A stretch of 64,000 nucleotides of DNA from Solea solea (GCF_958295425.1 NC_081141.1:23504365-23568364), one strand, 5' to 3'. Counted from the first letter of the stretch, positions 37,924-50,793 are shown. Notes: generated from the sequence alone by a model not told the origin. Made by a program: numbers and translations.

Positions 37924-40900
37924 ATGGGTAGTGTCAGCAGCCTAATCAACGGCAACAGCCTCAACACCAAACACTGCAAGGCCTCCGAGTATCGAGTAAG
38001 AAAGGGAACGAACCAGCACAGAAGGAGCAGAGGCTGCAGCCTTGACGGGCTACTGAACTGTGGCTTCACTCCGGGCTCCTCGTCTTCATCGCATCCCTCC
38101 AAAGGTCTCGCACACTCCCGCTCTGGACGAAGTGAAGATTTCTTTTACATCAAGGTGAGCTCACATGCTTTTTTTCGAGCTGGAATTTATAGAACGGGCA
38201 AATATTCCACTGCTGCGAGATAAATGTTTATTGTTTCCTTCAAGGTGAACCATAAACCGAGGTCAGTGCATCACAAAGTGGGATCAATGGAGGACCGAAG
38301 GAACAGAGATGGAGAATCAAAGGCGCGACTGCAACCGAAGCTGCCGCTCATGTCGGGGAAAAAGACTGAGATGGTGAAAAAAACGTTACCTTACTTTACT
38401 GCACTACCACACTGGGCTTTATCCACAGCAACATAATTTAAAGTAGCCCAACTATTGTCAGTACAATATTGCAATTGTTTAAACGTTCATATTTACTTTC
38501 TTACTTTACGTTTACTCTCACCAACTGACGCACACTTTAGTCTTTGTTTATACTGTAATAGCTGTTGCACTATTTTGTGCCTTCATTTGCAAAGACAATT
38601 TTGACGCACACTTACTTTTCACACCGGTTACCGGACAAAATATAAGGGCCAGAAAAATAATCACCTAATTGGAATAAACAGGGAGAGTCAGCATTTTATG
38701 ATGAGCAAGTGCTCAGGCAGTTTGCTGCAGAGAGAAAAGAAACATTTCCAGCTTAAAGCAAGAACTTTGCAAGTCTGGTCGTTTTTATTTGCCTTTTCCT
38801 CTACAGAGCGCCCCCTTGTGTCGAGGTGTTTTATCCTCACTGTCGTAAAAACTCCCTTCCCCTCTCCCGGCCATGTGCATTTCCCTGTGTAGTGCGGCAA
38901 AGCAATTTATGTGTCTCTGCGAGACCCGAAACTTCGTAAGATCTCGGAGTGCAGACAGCCACCAATCTCATCGCAATAAGCCAATTAAGAGACATTGGAG
39001 ATTTTCTGTGCTAAATGTTGGAGATTAACCCAAGTGTTCAGGATGTTTAAGTCTTTAACTGATCTACAGTTCAGCATTGTTCGGTTTGATTCTTGTGTCG
39101 GACATCGCGCTCATGACTCTTCCACTGACGATACTCTGACCAATCAGTGGCCGGCAGTCTGACAACGTCACGCATAGTTTGGACCCTTATCAGAGCAGGT
39201 ACTTTATAAAAGCACCAGGTACTATCACTAATGGAAAAGCCAAAAAACCATGCCGAGTCGCGCCACGCCAACCCTGTGTAGTGGAAAAGCGCCAAAAGAC
39301 TCATTAGGGAAACAATCCAGCATAGTTCCTATAAGCTTTAAACTCTCCTCTGCAAATGTCTGTCGGACAGTTTGAAGAGGTTTGAGCAATGCACATTCGA
39401 TTATTATCGCACCATCAACAGCATGCCTTCTCGTTGGTTGGATGCCCAACGTGAAACTTTTAAAAAACATACCCTTCGGTCTGAAATAAATAAAAGCCGT
39501 ATCATCGCTCAGTGAAATTCAGCCGCTGTTGTAAAAGCTCACCATGACTGCATCCAAGTTTGTAAAATCTTATTAACATGTAAATACATTGCTTGGAAGA
39601 GAAAAAAAATGCATCTGGTGAGCAAACAAGTCTTGATTTCACACAGGGTTTTTGCAGCTGTTCTATTTTTCTGGCGTAGTGGAGATGTTTGTGCTCTCAG
39701 TAAAGAAAAAGCTCAGCATATATAATCTAACCCCATGCAAGTGGCAACATGTCATTTTTTTTAAATGAGGTTTTTCTGCATTATGAAACAACCATGTAGA
39801 CTTTGTTAATTAGCCAGCTTTAGAGGTGCTCTGGGACTCATTTTGTTGCCGTTGGAGAAAGCCAAGTTTGCTTTTTAACCCTGTTTTCTGTCTTTTTTTC
39901 TTTTTTTTTTTTGAGAAGCGGAGCTAACCTGCTGCTGGCAACAGCTCAGCTAGCATAACCACGGCAGACTTTGAAAAGCTCAACATGCACAGCAGGTGGT
40001 TTAATAGGTAGCAGACGTTCCTTATAACCTTCGTCGAGCCCTCTCGGTTTATTAATCACCTCCTCCTCGGATTAATGACCAAAGAATGCCTTGATCTTCT
40101 CGGGGAAGTAATTTCTGTGCCAAGAATAAGGAAAGCAAACAGAGGTGTCTTCAATGGGTTTTTTTTTATTCCTCGGGGGGTAAAGGGGAGGGAAAGAAAA
40201 GGAAATAGGAGGCAACTAAAAAAAAAAGAGAGACAGAGGAGGAGAATAAAGGAGGAGAGAGCCAAAGAGAGTTTGAGGGAAAGAAAGAGAGAGAGAGAGA
40301 AAAAAATGAGGAAAGGCATCCCAGTCATGAAGTCAGTGAGAAGGAATGCTGAGCTCACAAGCTTTACCTCTTTTACTTCAGCGGTAGCTCATATTATTAA
40401 TATCCCAGAGAAAGGCTATTTATCTTCACTCAGACAGCACATAGGGGAGAGATGTGGGATGCGGGGGGAGGAGGACGGAGGGCAGGCGAGGGGAGGGGAG
40501 GTGTGGTACTGCCTGTGACGTTTCTTGGACAGCACAGATGGGGCATGTGGAGTATAAGTTCATCTTTGAAATGAGTTTTCTCCTTTATGACAGTCTGGTG
40601 AATTTTACTTGCAACTACTGCTGTGTATCTGTTAATGCTGCCAGCTTGTAATGAAGCAATTGTGTATGCTTCAACGGCTCTGTTTCTAATATGAAAAGAA
40701 ATTATGGGGGCGGGGGGGAGGGGGGCTGGGGGGGCTGGCGTTTGGCGGAGTCTGTCCCTTTCATTTGTACTGACTTCCAGCATGTGACAATATTTATCTG
40801 TGTAAAAGCCAGTCATTACGATTTTCAACTTTCAGAATGTGACTCATCCGTGGACTCTTTGTGTTTTCCCGTCGCAGTGCGAGAGGGTTTTTTTTCTGTG

Positions 40901-43900
40901 CTGTCAGCTAAAGGAAGCGGCTGATTATAAAAACTAATATCTTGAAGAGCACACACCCCCTCACCCCCTCTGACTGTGTGTCACTTTCACTCCTCTAGAC
41001 CAATCCTGAGAAGTCCCTGGTCCATTCCACTGCCTTCAAGCCTGTTCCTCTCCGGAGTACGTCTTCCACAGAGATGGGCCACAGCAGCCTGGATCACATC
41101 CTTTGTCCTCTAGAGAAAGCAAGGAGTAGACACAAGCAGGACACCTTTTCAGGTCTTTATCTTTGTTTGTTTTGGTTTTATTTAGCTCTGCCATTAAGTG
41201 CAGCTTGTCTTCTTGGGGTGCACCTTACAAACATACAGTGGGTATGCTGCTTCAGGTAGTAGCCTATAAGCTGAAACAATCAAGTTTCCATACATTTATT
41301 GTCCTTTTTGACCAAAATAAGAGCGTAACACCAACTGGCCTGGAATCTATAGACAGGTTGAGGGCAGTTGCATTAATAAGAGCATTCCTACCATCAAATG
41401 CAGAACATTTCATTTTGGCAAAAACAATTTTCTGTTCTTTATTGAGTTTATTGAATGAGGTTGAATTACAAATTACACTGACGAACAATGTGGGGTTGTT
41501 GTTTTTTTCTCCATTCAGGCACACTCTCAGACTCTGGACGTAACTCTATGTCCAGCCTGCCCACCCACAGCAACAGCGGCAGCCTAAGTGCCTCCACAGG
41601 CCCTGTCAGTCAGAGTGATGGCAGCTCTGCTCCCACAAACAGCCTCAGCAAGGAACTACAACCCAGTTTGCCTTCATGGGTCAAGGGAAGTGGCGCTGAC
41701 CTTGACTGCAGCTACAGGACTGTGTTAAACACGGCCGCTTTGGCAGCTAAGGTTAACGCCGGCTCCCCGCCTTCCGCACATGAGCCGGGTCCTCTCTGTG
41801 AAACAGCAGGGGGGATTCGGTCCCCCATTACTACAGATGAGTCACTGATTGAACGTCTGGAACAAAGGCTGCTGGAACGAGAGAGTGAACTGCAGGAGCT
41901 ACAGGTGACAAACCGCTGTGTAACGACAACTGAGCTCTTAATCGAGATCAGCTGTGTGTGGGGTTTGTTTTTTAATTGGGGGTTTGTGCAATTTACAACA
42001 GGTGAGTTTTGAGGAGAAGGAAGTCGACACCTGCCAGCTGTTTGAAGAGAGACAAAAGTACTGTAGTGAGGAGATGGAGGGGCTGAAGCAGCGATGCTCC
42101 ACAAAGCTGCGACAGGTTTCTCACATGGCTGCAAAAACCCAGCAGGCCCTTCAGCTGCAGGTCAGCCAGCTCCAGGTCAGACCATCGCCACCTTTCCATT
42201 GATTGCATTTAAAAGGGAAAAAGGACGTAGTCTTTACATGTCATTTTACATGTCATTTTTACATTACAGTCTTCTGCTTTGAAAATTAGAGTAGGACTGG
42301 AGTGGCGGTGAGTCACCACCATAGACGTCTATATGTCACTTGATTTATAATAATGTCAGGGGACATTTTCCTGAGGAGTTAATTTTCTCAATTGCTAGTT
42401 TCAGGTCCTTTCAAATAGAACACGATCAATTCTGAAAATTATGTTCTCATTTAGAGAAAAATAGAAACCATGAATCATTGCACATATGATATTATGGTCC
42501 AATTGATGCCTGGTTGCAGTTGATTTCTGTGAACGTCCAATTTCAACTGGAGCATATGTCCTTTTTTTCCCTGTGCAAATCAACAAATTCACATATAAAT
42601 CAAATAAGATGATCATAATATCTCCCCAATTAGACGGCGCACAGAAACTCCATGTCGCAGACTTTGTGAATAATGTGAAATGAACTCTCGTACAGGCAGA
42701 AAAGGAGAGGCTTCAGGACAACGTCTCAAAGTTGACCCGAGAGAGGGACCACATCAACCTCAAACTGAGGTCTTATGAGAACGAGAGCACACATTTGGCT
42801 CCGACACTCGAGGAAACGCAGTGGGAGGTGAGTGACCAGTCGCATGTGTGATCTCTTACACCGGAGGGAAAGTCCAAAACCTTTTTCTCAATCATTTTCC
42901 ACTCCTTGCTCTGACCAGTTAGCACTTACCCCTCCATGTATTGGCATAGGGGGTCCTGATTGTTGCTGAGCTAAATGCTAACTAGCCCTCCCAGATTTTC
43001 CCTGATGACCTAAATCCAAGTAACTAACGTTACCCTCATAAAGGTAGTAAAAGGGAGGTGTTTCTTTACGATGGCATGTTGAACATGTCGTGTCTGCTTA
43101 CGTATTGACGTCGTATGTTATAGTAGACTGTACAGCATATAGACCACACATGGGCAAAATATGGCCCGGGGTCTAGATCCGGCCCGCAAACTAATTTTAT
43201 CTGGCCCGCAACATTTTCACGGGTTACCTCAGATTTACTCTTGCTCGAGTGACGGATTATTGTTGTGATATTAGTGTGGACAAAGGTCTGTTTAAAATCT
43301 GATATGGGGCTCTTACTTACACAATCATTGCTAATTTTCCAAACTGACGCAGCTGTTCTTCATTTTCACGCCCAGAGCTCACATTGTGCAAGGTGTCAAA
43401 TGCACTCTGACTGATTTTAATTGATGTTACGCCCAAACACAGACAGACAGATAGATAATGCACCCCCCCCCCCCTCCTCTCCCTTTGCAGTGAGATTTCG
43501 CCCCGTGATCTGTGGATCGCCATAAAAAGAGACAATATATAGAAATAGTGGTTTACTGATTGTTATTTCTTTGCAAACTTTTAGTTGTGGCCCTTCGGTT
43601 GCTTCATGTATCCTCGTGTCTAGTATCCCTGATATGGACTGTATGTATAAATATGTCTGTGTCTTAATATAGGTGTGCCAGAAGACGGGTGAGATCTCCC
43701 TGTTGAAGCAGCAGCTGAGAGACAGCCAAGCGGACGTCAACCACAAGCTGAATGAGATCGTCAGCCTCAGGGTGTCACTGAAGGAGAACGCAGCAAAGAT
43801 GGAGATCCTGGAGAGACAGAACAAGGACTGTGAAGACAAACTGCGCTCACGCACTGTAGAGGCTGAGGTTAGTCTGTGGATGATTCACTCCGCTGCACGA

Positions 43901-45013
43901 CCGAGTCCAAATATGGAACGTGTGAATAAAACACCCACATGGTGCTTTTTTAAGAGTTTGGGTTCAGAATGACGGTGATGGACCCGCTGCTATGTGGAGA
44001 ACTTCACTTTGATCTTCAGACCTTTCACTGTGCATCATTCATTGAGAACTGTAATCACACTTAAAGGAATACTTTAGGGTTTTGAAGAATGATTGTATGA
44101 GGTGTTGATGCATTATCAACAAAGTCTCTGTTGCCTGGGAGTCAGACACTCGCTCTCACTGATAGACTGATATTACTGATAAAATTGCTTAGTTTTTTTC
44201 TATGGAGTTTGGTGTGGGAGGGTGAGCGGTTTACAAACTTATTATATAATCCTTAAATATCATTGCTTTAAGCAGACATAGGTATTATTATGTGCGGATA
44301 TATGTATGTTTGGCCAAAATCAGTTTTTCTTCACTCCTTGACCGAGAGTCTGACTGAAGTTTATGGAATCTGTGGCAAACCCACCAAAGTCAGTTTTGAA
44401 AACAACCAAACTTCAAACGCCCTCACCTATCCCTTTTATTAGACGATTATATCTGATCTATTTTCCATTTTATTTTCAGGTTTGCCAAAATGAGCTCCAG
44501 CGCAAGAAGAATGAGGCTGATTTCCTGAGGGAGAAAGTGGGCAAACTCGAGAAAGACATTCAAGAAATGAAACAAGATCTGGCGAAGGCCAAAGAGGAGA
44601 GGTTGCAACACACCGGCGCCCAGAGTCAGGCCTCAGAAAGACTAATCCAAGGTTCAGATTCCCCAGTGCAGCGTCAGGGCGAGGAGAACAGGGAAGACAT
44701 CTCCACAGAGTCGCTCCACAGAGAAGTGGAGCGACTGAAGCGGCAGCTCAGGGAGGAGAAGGACACTCAGGAGAAGCAGGCCAGCAGCTTCGAGCAGGAG
44801 AGGAAGACGTGGAACAAGGAGAAGGACAAGGTCATCAAGTACCAGAAGCAGCTCCAGGTCAACTACCTGCAAATGCACAAGAAGAACCAGGACCTGGAGA
44901 GGATCCTGAAGGAGCTGACGTCCGAGCTGGAGAGCCGCACGGAGCTGGGCATGGACCTCGCTTACAGCTCAGGGTTACAGACGTACGACGACGTCATCGC
45001 CACAGAGATTTGA
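37924..45013 (+). CDS. lzts1: Leucine zipper putative tumour suppressor 1 (Lzts1/PSD-Zip70/FEZ1), 8 coding exons, 644 aa
   Basis: Coding exons are 37924-38154, 38245-38373, 40999-41152, 41519-41904, 42002-42175, 42696-42827, 43673-43867 and 44480-45013 (stop TGA). All junctions are GT-AG and the frame stays open, giving 1935 nt. The N-terminus MGSVSSL followed by SKHC-like and EDFFYIK blocks, the middle block TLSDSGRNSMSSLPTHS (about residues 173-189), the block LEETQWEVCQKTGEISLLKQ (about 396-415) and the ending DVIATEI match vertebrate LZTS1 closely. LZTS2 and LZTS3 start differently. Human LZTS1 is 596 aa, so this copy is slightly long. Residues from about 280 to 620 are charged coiled coil (Fez1 family domain). 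Gly2 with Ser6 fits an N-myristoylation pattern. The last residues T-E-I fit a class I PDZ ligand, as expected of Fezzins that bind Shank. The family works at the postsynaptic density and on microtubules and the cell cycle. Only the exact exon 2 and 3 splice sites are less certain. Confidence 0.95.
38690..39010. repeat. Dispersed repeat shared with 9590-10060 (lzts1 intron 2)
   Basis: TTTATCCTCACTGTCGTAAA, TGTGCATTTCC, TGCGAGACCCGAAACTTCGT and GACAGCCACCAATCTC parallel the copy at 9590-10060 in the same orientation. Confidence 0.45.
39060..39293. mobile_element. hAT-like MITE fragment in lzts1 intron 2
   Basis: The right part GTACTATCACTAATGGAAAA, then CCATGCCGAGTCGCGCCACG and TAGTGGAAAAGCGCC, is the end of a widespread fish MITE family (GCGCTTTTCCACTA ends). 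The left end is not clear. Confidence 0.5.
41519..41904 (+). CDS. lzts1: lzts1 exon 4: conserved Ser-rich block and start of the coiled coil
   Basis: This exon encodes residues 172-300. It starts in phase 1: the last G of exon 3 joins GC here to make glycine, followed by TLSDSGRNSMSSLPTHS. This serine-rich block is nearly identical to human LZTS1. The centre, rich in Ser, Ala and Pro, is variable. The exon ends with RSPITTDESLIERLEQRLLE and ELQELQ, where the predicted coiled coil begins. Confidence 0.93.
43148..43240. repeat. hAT-type repeat fragment in lzts1 intron 6
   Basis: CATGGGCAAAATATGGCCCG, CCGGCCCGCAAACT and TCTGGCCCGCAAC are the familiar GGCCCG-rich motifs of a vertebrate hAT-derived repeat. 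The extent is approximate. Confidence 0.5.
44480..45013 (+). CDS. lzts1: lzts1 terminal coding exon: C-terminal Fez1 coiled coil
   Basis: This exon encodes residues 468-644. It opens with VCQNELQRKKNEADFLREKV and has a heptad pattern of Leu, Val, Ile and Met through LREKVGKLEKDIQEMKQDL, the leucine-zipper part of the family. A Gln/Ser-rich linker follows, then a second highly charged coiled coil ending near residue 620. The end, SSGLQTYDDVIATEI, parallels the human ending in EDIIATEI. The acceptor is TATTTTCAG and the stop is TGA at 45011-45013. Confidence 0.95.
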   Translation, partial: VCQNELQRKKNEADFLREKVGKLEKDIQEMKQDLAKAKEERLQHTGAQSQASERLIQGSDSPVQRQGEENREDISTESLHREVERLKRQLREEKDTQEKQASSFEQERKTWNKEKDKVIKYQKQLQVNYLQMHKKNQDLERILKELTSELESRTELGMDLAYSSGLQTYDDVIATEI

Positions 45014-45890
45014 CGGGAGCACTTATACTGTCACGCGTTACTGTCACATGGTCACATGGCTGCTGTTTTACCACAGATATTCACTGTATGTGTCTCACTG
45101 TCACGAGCTAATAGACTTTTACCTTGGTACTTGGTTATTTAACAGGATATACATCATTAGTGGGTTGTTGTTTTATGGAGTCCATGGCACAAAAAGAGTA
45201 AAATTATTCTTGATATGATATGTTATTACCCTGTTGCTACTGGTTTAAAAGTAAATGCTAATTTATTTAATGTTTAAATGTGTTTTTTTTATTTTTATGG
45301 CTCTCATCATCATCAAGAACACTCATCATCATCATCGTCATCCACTATGTTGGCTTTTTGGGGCCAGACAAATGCTGACTCATGAGTTTTAATGATTAAT
45401 GTCCTGTGGTGGCACATGGAAAGCATGATTGTGGTTGAACACCTGTCTCTTCAGGCTCTTCAGGAAAATGACAGTGATGTATCATCCACTGTGAGCCCAG
45501 GTCTCCAAACCCTAATTAACTTGTGTGTCTCATTCACCGGATTCCTCCCACACGAGCCGCTCTGAAGGAGATGTATGGATTTAAAACCAGTCAATACACG
45601 CGACGCGTGTGTGACAGCGCTGTTTAGAGAAAAAAACAAAACAATAGTTTTAACTACGTGTTCAGCTGTAATGCCGTGTCACTCAAATCGGTTGTGAAAT
45701 TAATATATTTTAGTAAATAAATAATGATTTGCTTCCGTTGAGGAGAACATTTCAGTGAATTTGTTACTGCAAAAGTCTTTTCAGGCAGCAAATTAAGACC
45801 ATACAGTATAGTATTTCCTTTCTTTATGTTTGAAATTGGTTCCTCGTGTTATCTAAACGTCCAAATAAACAGGGATTATATTATATATTT
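45014..45890 (+). other. lzts1: lzts1 probable 3' untranslated region
   Basis: There is no frame after the TGA. AT-rich sequence with a short CATCATCAT repeat (about 45306-45338) continues to candidate polyadenylation signals AATAAA at 45716-45721 and 45864-45869. The real end cannot be fixed without transcripts. Confidence 0.45.
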
Positions 45891-46055
45891 GGATCGATGG
45901 ACAATAAGAATGAAAAAGGTTTATTTCACTGTTATTCCTTTGACTGAAACAGACAAGCACACAAATCAAAAATCACTTCAGATAAAGACAGATGTACAGT
46001 AAGGGGTGTGTGTACGTATGAAAGGCAGGGAGAGAATAAAAGTGGTTCAACAATA

Positions 46056-46235
46056 TACAGTGCTATGCAAAAGTCTGAGGTTGTTTTAGCAGCGCTTTAA
46101 TGACCAGAAAGTACAGGAAATATGAATGCAGTATTTGAAAAATGACCAGAAAAACAAATGCTTCCACACGAGTGTCAAGTATTTAGCGCCGAAAGATACC
46201 AGAAGGGATGTTCATCAACATTTATTTATTTTAAT
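46056..46235. mobile_element. Tc1/mariner-like terminal fragment
   Basis: TA followed by CAGTGCTATGCAAAAGTCTG is the end motif of a fish Tc1/mariner family and lies at a TA site. The matching opposite end was not found, so this is a one-ended fragment. Its right boundary is a guess. Confidence 0.5.
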
Positions 46236-48039
46236 ATTTAGTCCATATTCAAATAACTAAAAACTGGACTTATGTTTCACAGTTTGCCAACGTGTATATT
46301 CAGATTATCCTTAACATTTCCAACAATGATTTAAACATCAAGCAAATGTGGCAAGAAGTCAAAGAAAGAGTATAACTCAACATAAGGAAAAAATTATTTT
46401 AAACGCTTCGAAAAGTTCTTCTTTGACAATAAAAATAAAAACTTTAAACACTAGAAACCAAACAAATGGGCCATAATAAGGAACTGGATATGGACTGGAT
46501 AAAAGCTAAACTGCCTTCAAAAGTGCTGGAACTCGAGTAAAATTGTGGCGTGATTCCCTAATTAATGTCATTGGTAAAAACCTGTGTTTGTGCGAGTTAC
46601 ATAATGAAAACAGCTGCTGTACACACACTTTAACACGCTGGACGCTTGTAAACGTGCACAGCCAACCTTGGATCACATCAGACCATTTAAAATGCCAATG
46701 ATCCCAGATTTTGACAGACATAGAATTATGAGTTTGCATCAGTAAGGCCAGCAAACAAACGTGGCACCCGGTCGTCACGTCAAGTGTAGGAATATGAACT
46801 CCCGGGTTGAAATTTTGAGATTCATTGGCCAGTTATTGAACAATATCAATCATATGTGTCGTACCGTATTGACTAGTTCTTTCTCAATGGGAATACGGTT
46901 AAAAACAATTGACATCATGTTCAGTTGAAGAAGACCTGAAACTGGGAATTAGGCTCATTAGTCGCTCCCCCTGGTGGCTATTTAATATATTGTTACTTCC
47001 AGGTTAGCTTCAGGGAGGAAACCAGATATTTAAATATCTCTTTCTATTCTCTTGTTGTGTTCCGTTTGATGAGAGTTTGCTGCCATCAGGAGAAAAACAG
47101 CCTCCTCTCACATCGGCCGTGGATATTTGGCTCTGTGCGGTTTTGGAACCATTCCAAGTAGTTTGTGAAGTGCCAAAGTTTAGTAACTACACACACTCAG
47201 TACTCCAGGGCTCACACTAACTATGCGGCAAAAGTACATGTGCACACACACACGCACGCACTCTGCATGAAGACTGTGTGCCAGCCTCTGTTACGAGGCT
47301 GCTTAAGAACACTCAGCCTCCCATCATTACATGACATTACTGCAGCAGGTCAGCAGAGACGTGTTGGCAGACAGACTCCGAGTGGAACTCGAAGGTGAGA
47401 TGCTGTAGCCGTGTGGCATTTAAACTCAAGTGACTGGTAAGTGTTTCACAGACCTTAATCATGACCTTAGCACAGAGGAGTGGTGGAATGGGCGGGCAGC
47501 AGAAGGACTGTAAAAGCTGCAGCGACGGTGCACATGAAATAATAATTCTTGGAATCCGAGGCATAAAATCGAACGTAGTGCAACTTGTACACTTGGAGCA
47601 AACAAAACCGGCCCTTGGTGAATAGGTCTGTTTGCTGTGATAATCCTGTAAATATGAGAACCAAGGTGCAGGCAAGCGTGCAAGCGTTTGTGTGTGCATC
47701 ACTGCTTCTTTTGTTTTTGCTCGTATACGCCGCATGCTAAAATTCTGTTCATGTTGAGAATGCAGATTGTAATGAGCGTGTGTAACGAGTGCACGTCCAC
47801 TCAACCGTTCCTTACCCAAGTGTGTCAGGGAACCACGGTGACCTTTGCATATCAGAATGGATCTCTGTCGGACAAATGTGTGGTCTGAGCTCTGTTAGGG
47901 TCCACGTGTCAAGCACAGAGGTCCTACATGGACGACTGTGCTGCAGCCATGTGTGTCTCTGCCGTCTCTCAGATCAGCTGATCAGCTGCTCGTAGGGGAT
48001 CTCTCAGAGGGGATTGAGTTTTCGCAAGTGCAGGCCCTT

Positions 48040-48225
48040 GTGTTGTGGAATGGACAGCAGCCAGTCCATCACAGAGCCACATAGAGACAAACAACCTTCC
48101 ACTCTCACACTCACACCTATGGTCAAATTAGCACACACAGGGAGAACATGCAAACTCCATGCAGAAAGACTCTTGTTCCGACCAGGTCAGGAACTAGGGT
48201 GTTCTTGCTGCAAAGGCAAGAGTGC
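48040..48225 (-). repeat. tRNA-headed SINE fragment
   Basis: This reverse-oriented copy has CAGTCCATCACAGAGCCACA, TAGAGACAAACAACC, TCACACTCACACCTATGGTC, GGGAGAACATGCAAACTCCA and a decayed head (TTGCTGCAAAGGCAAGAGTG). It is the longest copy in the window. Confidence 0.6.
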
Positions 48226-49421
48226 TATGTCGTGTTTTATGTCTTTTATGTTGTTTTATTTATTTTTGTTTGTTTGTTTGTTTTTATGTCTGTTTAGTTC
48301 TTTTTATTCTATTTTATTTTATTTATTATAATTATTATTGTCATTATTATTATCTTTAATACTACTGTGCAGCACTTTGGTCAACTGTTGTTTTCTAAAT
48401 GTGCTTTATAAATTAAATTGCATTGGACAGGACTGTGAGGTCCAGAAGAACTTTTCACACGTGTAAATATTATTCAAGATGAATTGGCTTCATGTTTAAT
48501 GGTTCAATACTTAAGTGTAAAGTAAACTGATATATATCCACTGCAAGTCTAAACTTGTTGTATTTTAAGAGAAAGTGTTTCGTTCTTGTGGTTCATTTCC
48601 AAGCACTGGCTGGATTTTCGAAATAAATATGAATGTTCTTAAATATTCAGAGCCGTCTTGAACTGCGCTCTTTGTCTGTCCTTCATTATCATTCTCGGCT
48701 CCTCTTGGACTTAAATAATGAGACATTTGTTTTCTTCTCCCATCTAATCATCTAATTTCAGCCTTTTGATAGTGTTTCCTTCCTCACACAGAGGTTCTTT
48801 GCGGCACAGCTTCTGTCATAACTAAACTGATTGAACCAAATCAGAAATGAAATCAAATTAAGGCCCATTGTTAGTGTGTGTGGCTCCGTCGCTGACATGA
48901 AAGCGGGACCACACGCGGGAGAGATAACGAGAAATTTAAAGTCGCTGCTTTGACATGAAGGAAGAGGGGAAACAAACAGAGCTGTGTGTTGGGAGGATGT
49001 TTTTCTAATAACCAAATAATAGAGAAAAAACTACACAGATAATTATGCATGACAATAGGATGCCACATTGTGCTCCTATGTTTTATGCAATCAGTGCTGA
49101 TTTTCATTTATGCACATGATTTATTTTCATAGACATGGAACAGAGTAGCCAAAAACAAAAGAAAAAAAAGGCTTTTTAGGTGAAGATTATGATATACTAT
49201 CTCTTTTTTGTGGACTCAGCTGAACATACAGAATCGTGGTCCGGCAGATGTCTCTGCATGATTGGACAGCAGTTAGGCAGCCATAAGAAGACACTGGGTG
49301 ATAATTTAAGCCTGCCCTGCAGAGACATGATAATAATGCACTCATATCCTGCTGTGATTCTCCCGATCAGACTGACAGTCGAGCACAAAGGGGCCTGAAT
49401 TCATTAGGGAGGCACATTTGC

Positions 49422-49438
49422 ACCCCCCCCCCCCCCCC
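49422..49438. repeat. Poly-C run
   Basis: About 17 C residues, possibly of variable length in the assembly. Confidence 0.8.
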
Positions 49439-50675
49439 ATATTCAAAACAAAAAAAAAGGTGAATCTTCCGTTACAATGTAAAGTCACAATTCCAGATTC
49501 CACAATTCATTATTTCCTGACTCAAACCTCTCCTTTTACATTATAATAAGTATTCCATACCAGTAAATAATAGATGAGTCAATAGGAGTGTATCACTTTC
49601 CGCCTCGCCCTCATTACTCATTACACACTCCGGCACTATATGTGCCACATCCCTAAGCAATTAGTTGCTCTAAAATATCAGGGGGCTAGTTATTCTGGCA
49701 TGTATTTCATATTTTTATTGGTTTATTCAGAGTCTTGCATGCGGACCAAGGTACAGCAAACACAGCCTCGGAAAAAAAAAAAAATCCCAGCACTCCTCCA
49801 CAGTCAGCAAAGTAATTGGGGAGGGAGTCCCAGTGGGTCCTCGCACACCGCTGAACCCCCTCACTACTGACAAGTTGAAATGGCTCTAAAGGTAGATAGG
49901 AGTTTCTGTATGTGTCAGAGAGAGAGAGAGAGAGAGAGTGTGAGTGTGTGCGGGAGCGGGAGAGAGAGAAGGAGTATATAAGTATTGGAGGTGGTTTGAC
50001 TACTTTGTGTGAACAGGCAATCTTTACAGACTCCCTGGCTGACTGGGTAACCATATGGTTCTCCCAACCCCCAGCTGCATTACCCATGATTCCCCATTTC
50101 TATGGGGATGTCAAACTCTGCTCATGGGGTGTGTGTGTGTGTGTGTCGTGCGCTGTTGCCAATTTAAGCCCCTATGGCTCTAAACCAGTTAATTAACTCT
50201 ATCTCTCACACAGAGAGAAATTTCCTTTGTAAGTCATTTCACCATTCATCACAATCCAACTCTTTTATTCCAAAGCACTGTCCACTATCAGCGAGTGAAA
50301 TTAGCAGGAACAGTTGAAATGTGGGATATTAAAAAAAAAAAAAAAAAAAGCCCCCATAAATGACTTCATACTATTAAATAAGTAAAAAGAGAGCAAATGA
50401 GTGAAGGAAATTTCATAATTAGAGTCCAAATGTGAGAATGCACCAGAGCTTTTCCACCATATGCTGCATTCGCAACTTCACTGATAAGCTGCGGACGATT
50501 AAAATTCAATTTGTTTGGACATACATTCATTGATTTTTTTTTTTTTTTTGTACCTCATATATTCATGGAATATTCTTATCAGATGCCTTGTTATCACTAC
50601 AGCTGTGTGCCACAAGTTGTCAGTGTGTGTGTGTGACAAGGCGAAATAACATTGACATAACATTCACAGTTTTGC

Positions 50676-50678
<3 letters not shown>

Positions 50679-50725
<47 letters not shown>

Positions 50726-50761
50726 AACATACATACATACATACATACATACACACACACA
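50679..50761. repeat. Compound AT / CATA / CA microsatellite
   Basis: AT run to 50722, CATA units to 50752, then CA. It lies directly downstream of the ift25 3' end. Confidence 0.9.
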
Positions 50762-50787
50762 GTAAACGTACAGAAAAGAATATTGGC

Positions 50788-50793
50788 TTTAAT
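50788..50793 (-). promoter_or_regulatory. ift25: ift25 candidate polyadenylation signal
   Basis: The minus strand reads ATTAAA about 18 nt after the ift25 stop codon. The sequence beyond is a CA/CATA/AT microsatellite (50679-50761), so the 3' UTR would be very short. This is inference from motif and position. Confidence 0.35.

Larger units (their letters stand above)
38374..40998 (+). other. lzts1: lzts1 intron 2 (2.6 kb)
   Basis: The intron runs from donor ATG|GTGAAA to acceptor CTCCTCTAG. It holds a degraded repeat at 38690-39010, an hAT-like MITE piece ending near 39293, a unique-looking TAAT-rich stretch (39920-40150), purine-rich simple sequence (40200-40310) and a G-rich stretch (40706-40741). 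I see no further exon. Confidence 0.6.
45891..50678. other. Intergenic between lzts1 and ift25
   Basis: It holds a Tc1/mariner-like end (46056), a SINE copy (48040-48225), an AGCACTTTGGTCAAC to TTTATAAATTAAATTG repeat piece (48370-48420), GA and TG runs (49918-49940, 50128-50147), poly-A/T/C runs, and unique sequence at 48640-49130. No gene is seen. Confidence 0.55.

Noticed and set aside
38155..38223. Extension of lzts1 exon 1 through the donor (reads on to 38223)
   Set aside because: The GTGAGC donor at 38155 and the acceptor at 38244 join YIK to VNHKPRSVHH, which parallels the human YIKVSQKARGSHH; the read-through has no similarity.
40075..40518. 147-codon Lys/Arg/Glu-rich open frame in lzts1 intron 2
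   Set aside because: The sequence is purine-rich simple DNA within an intron. Homology to LZTS1 resumes only at 40999.
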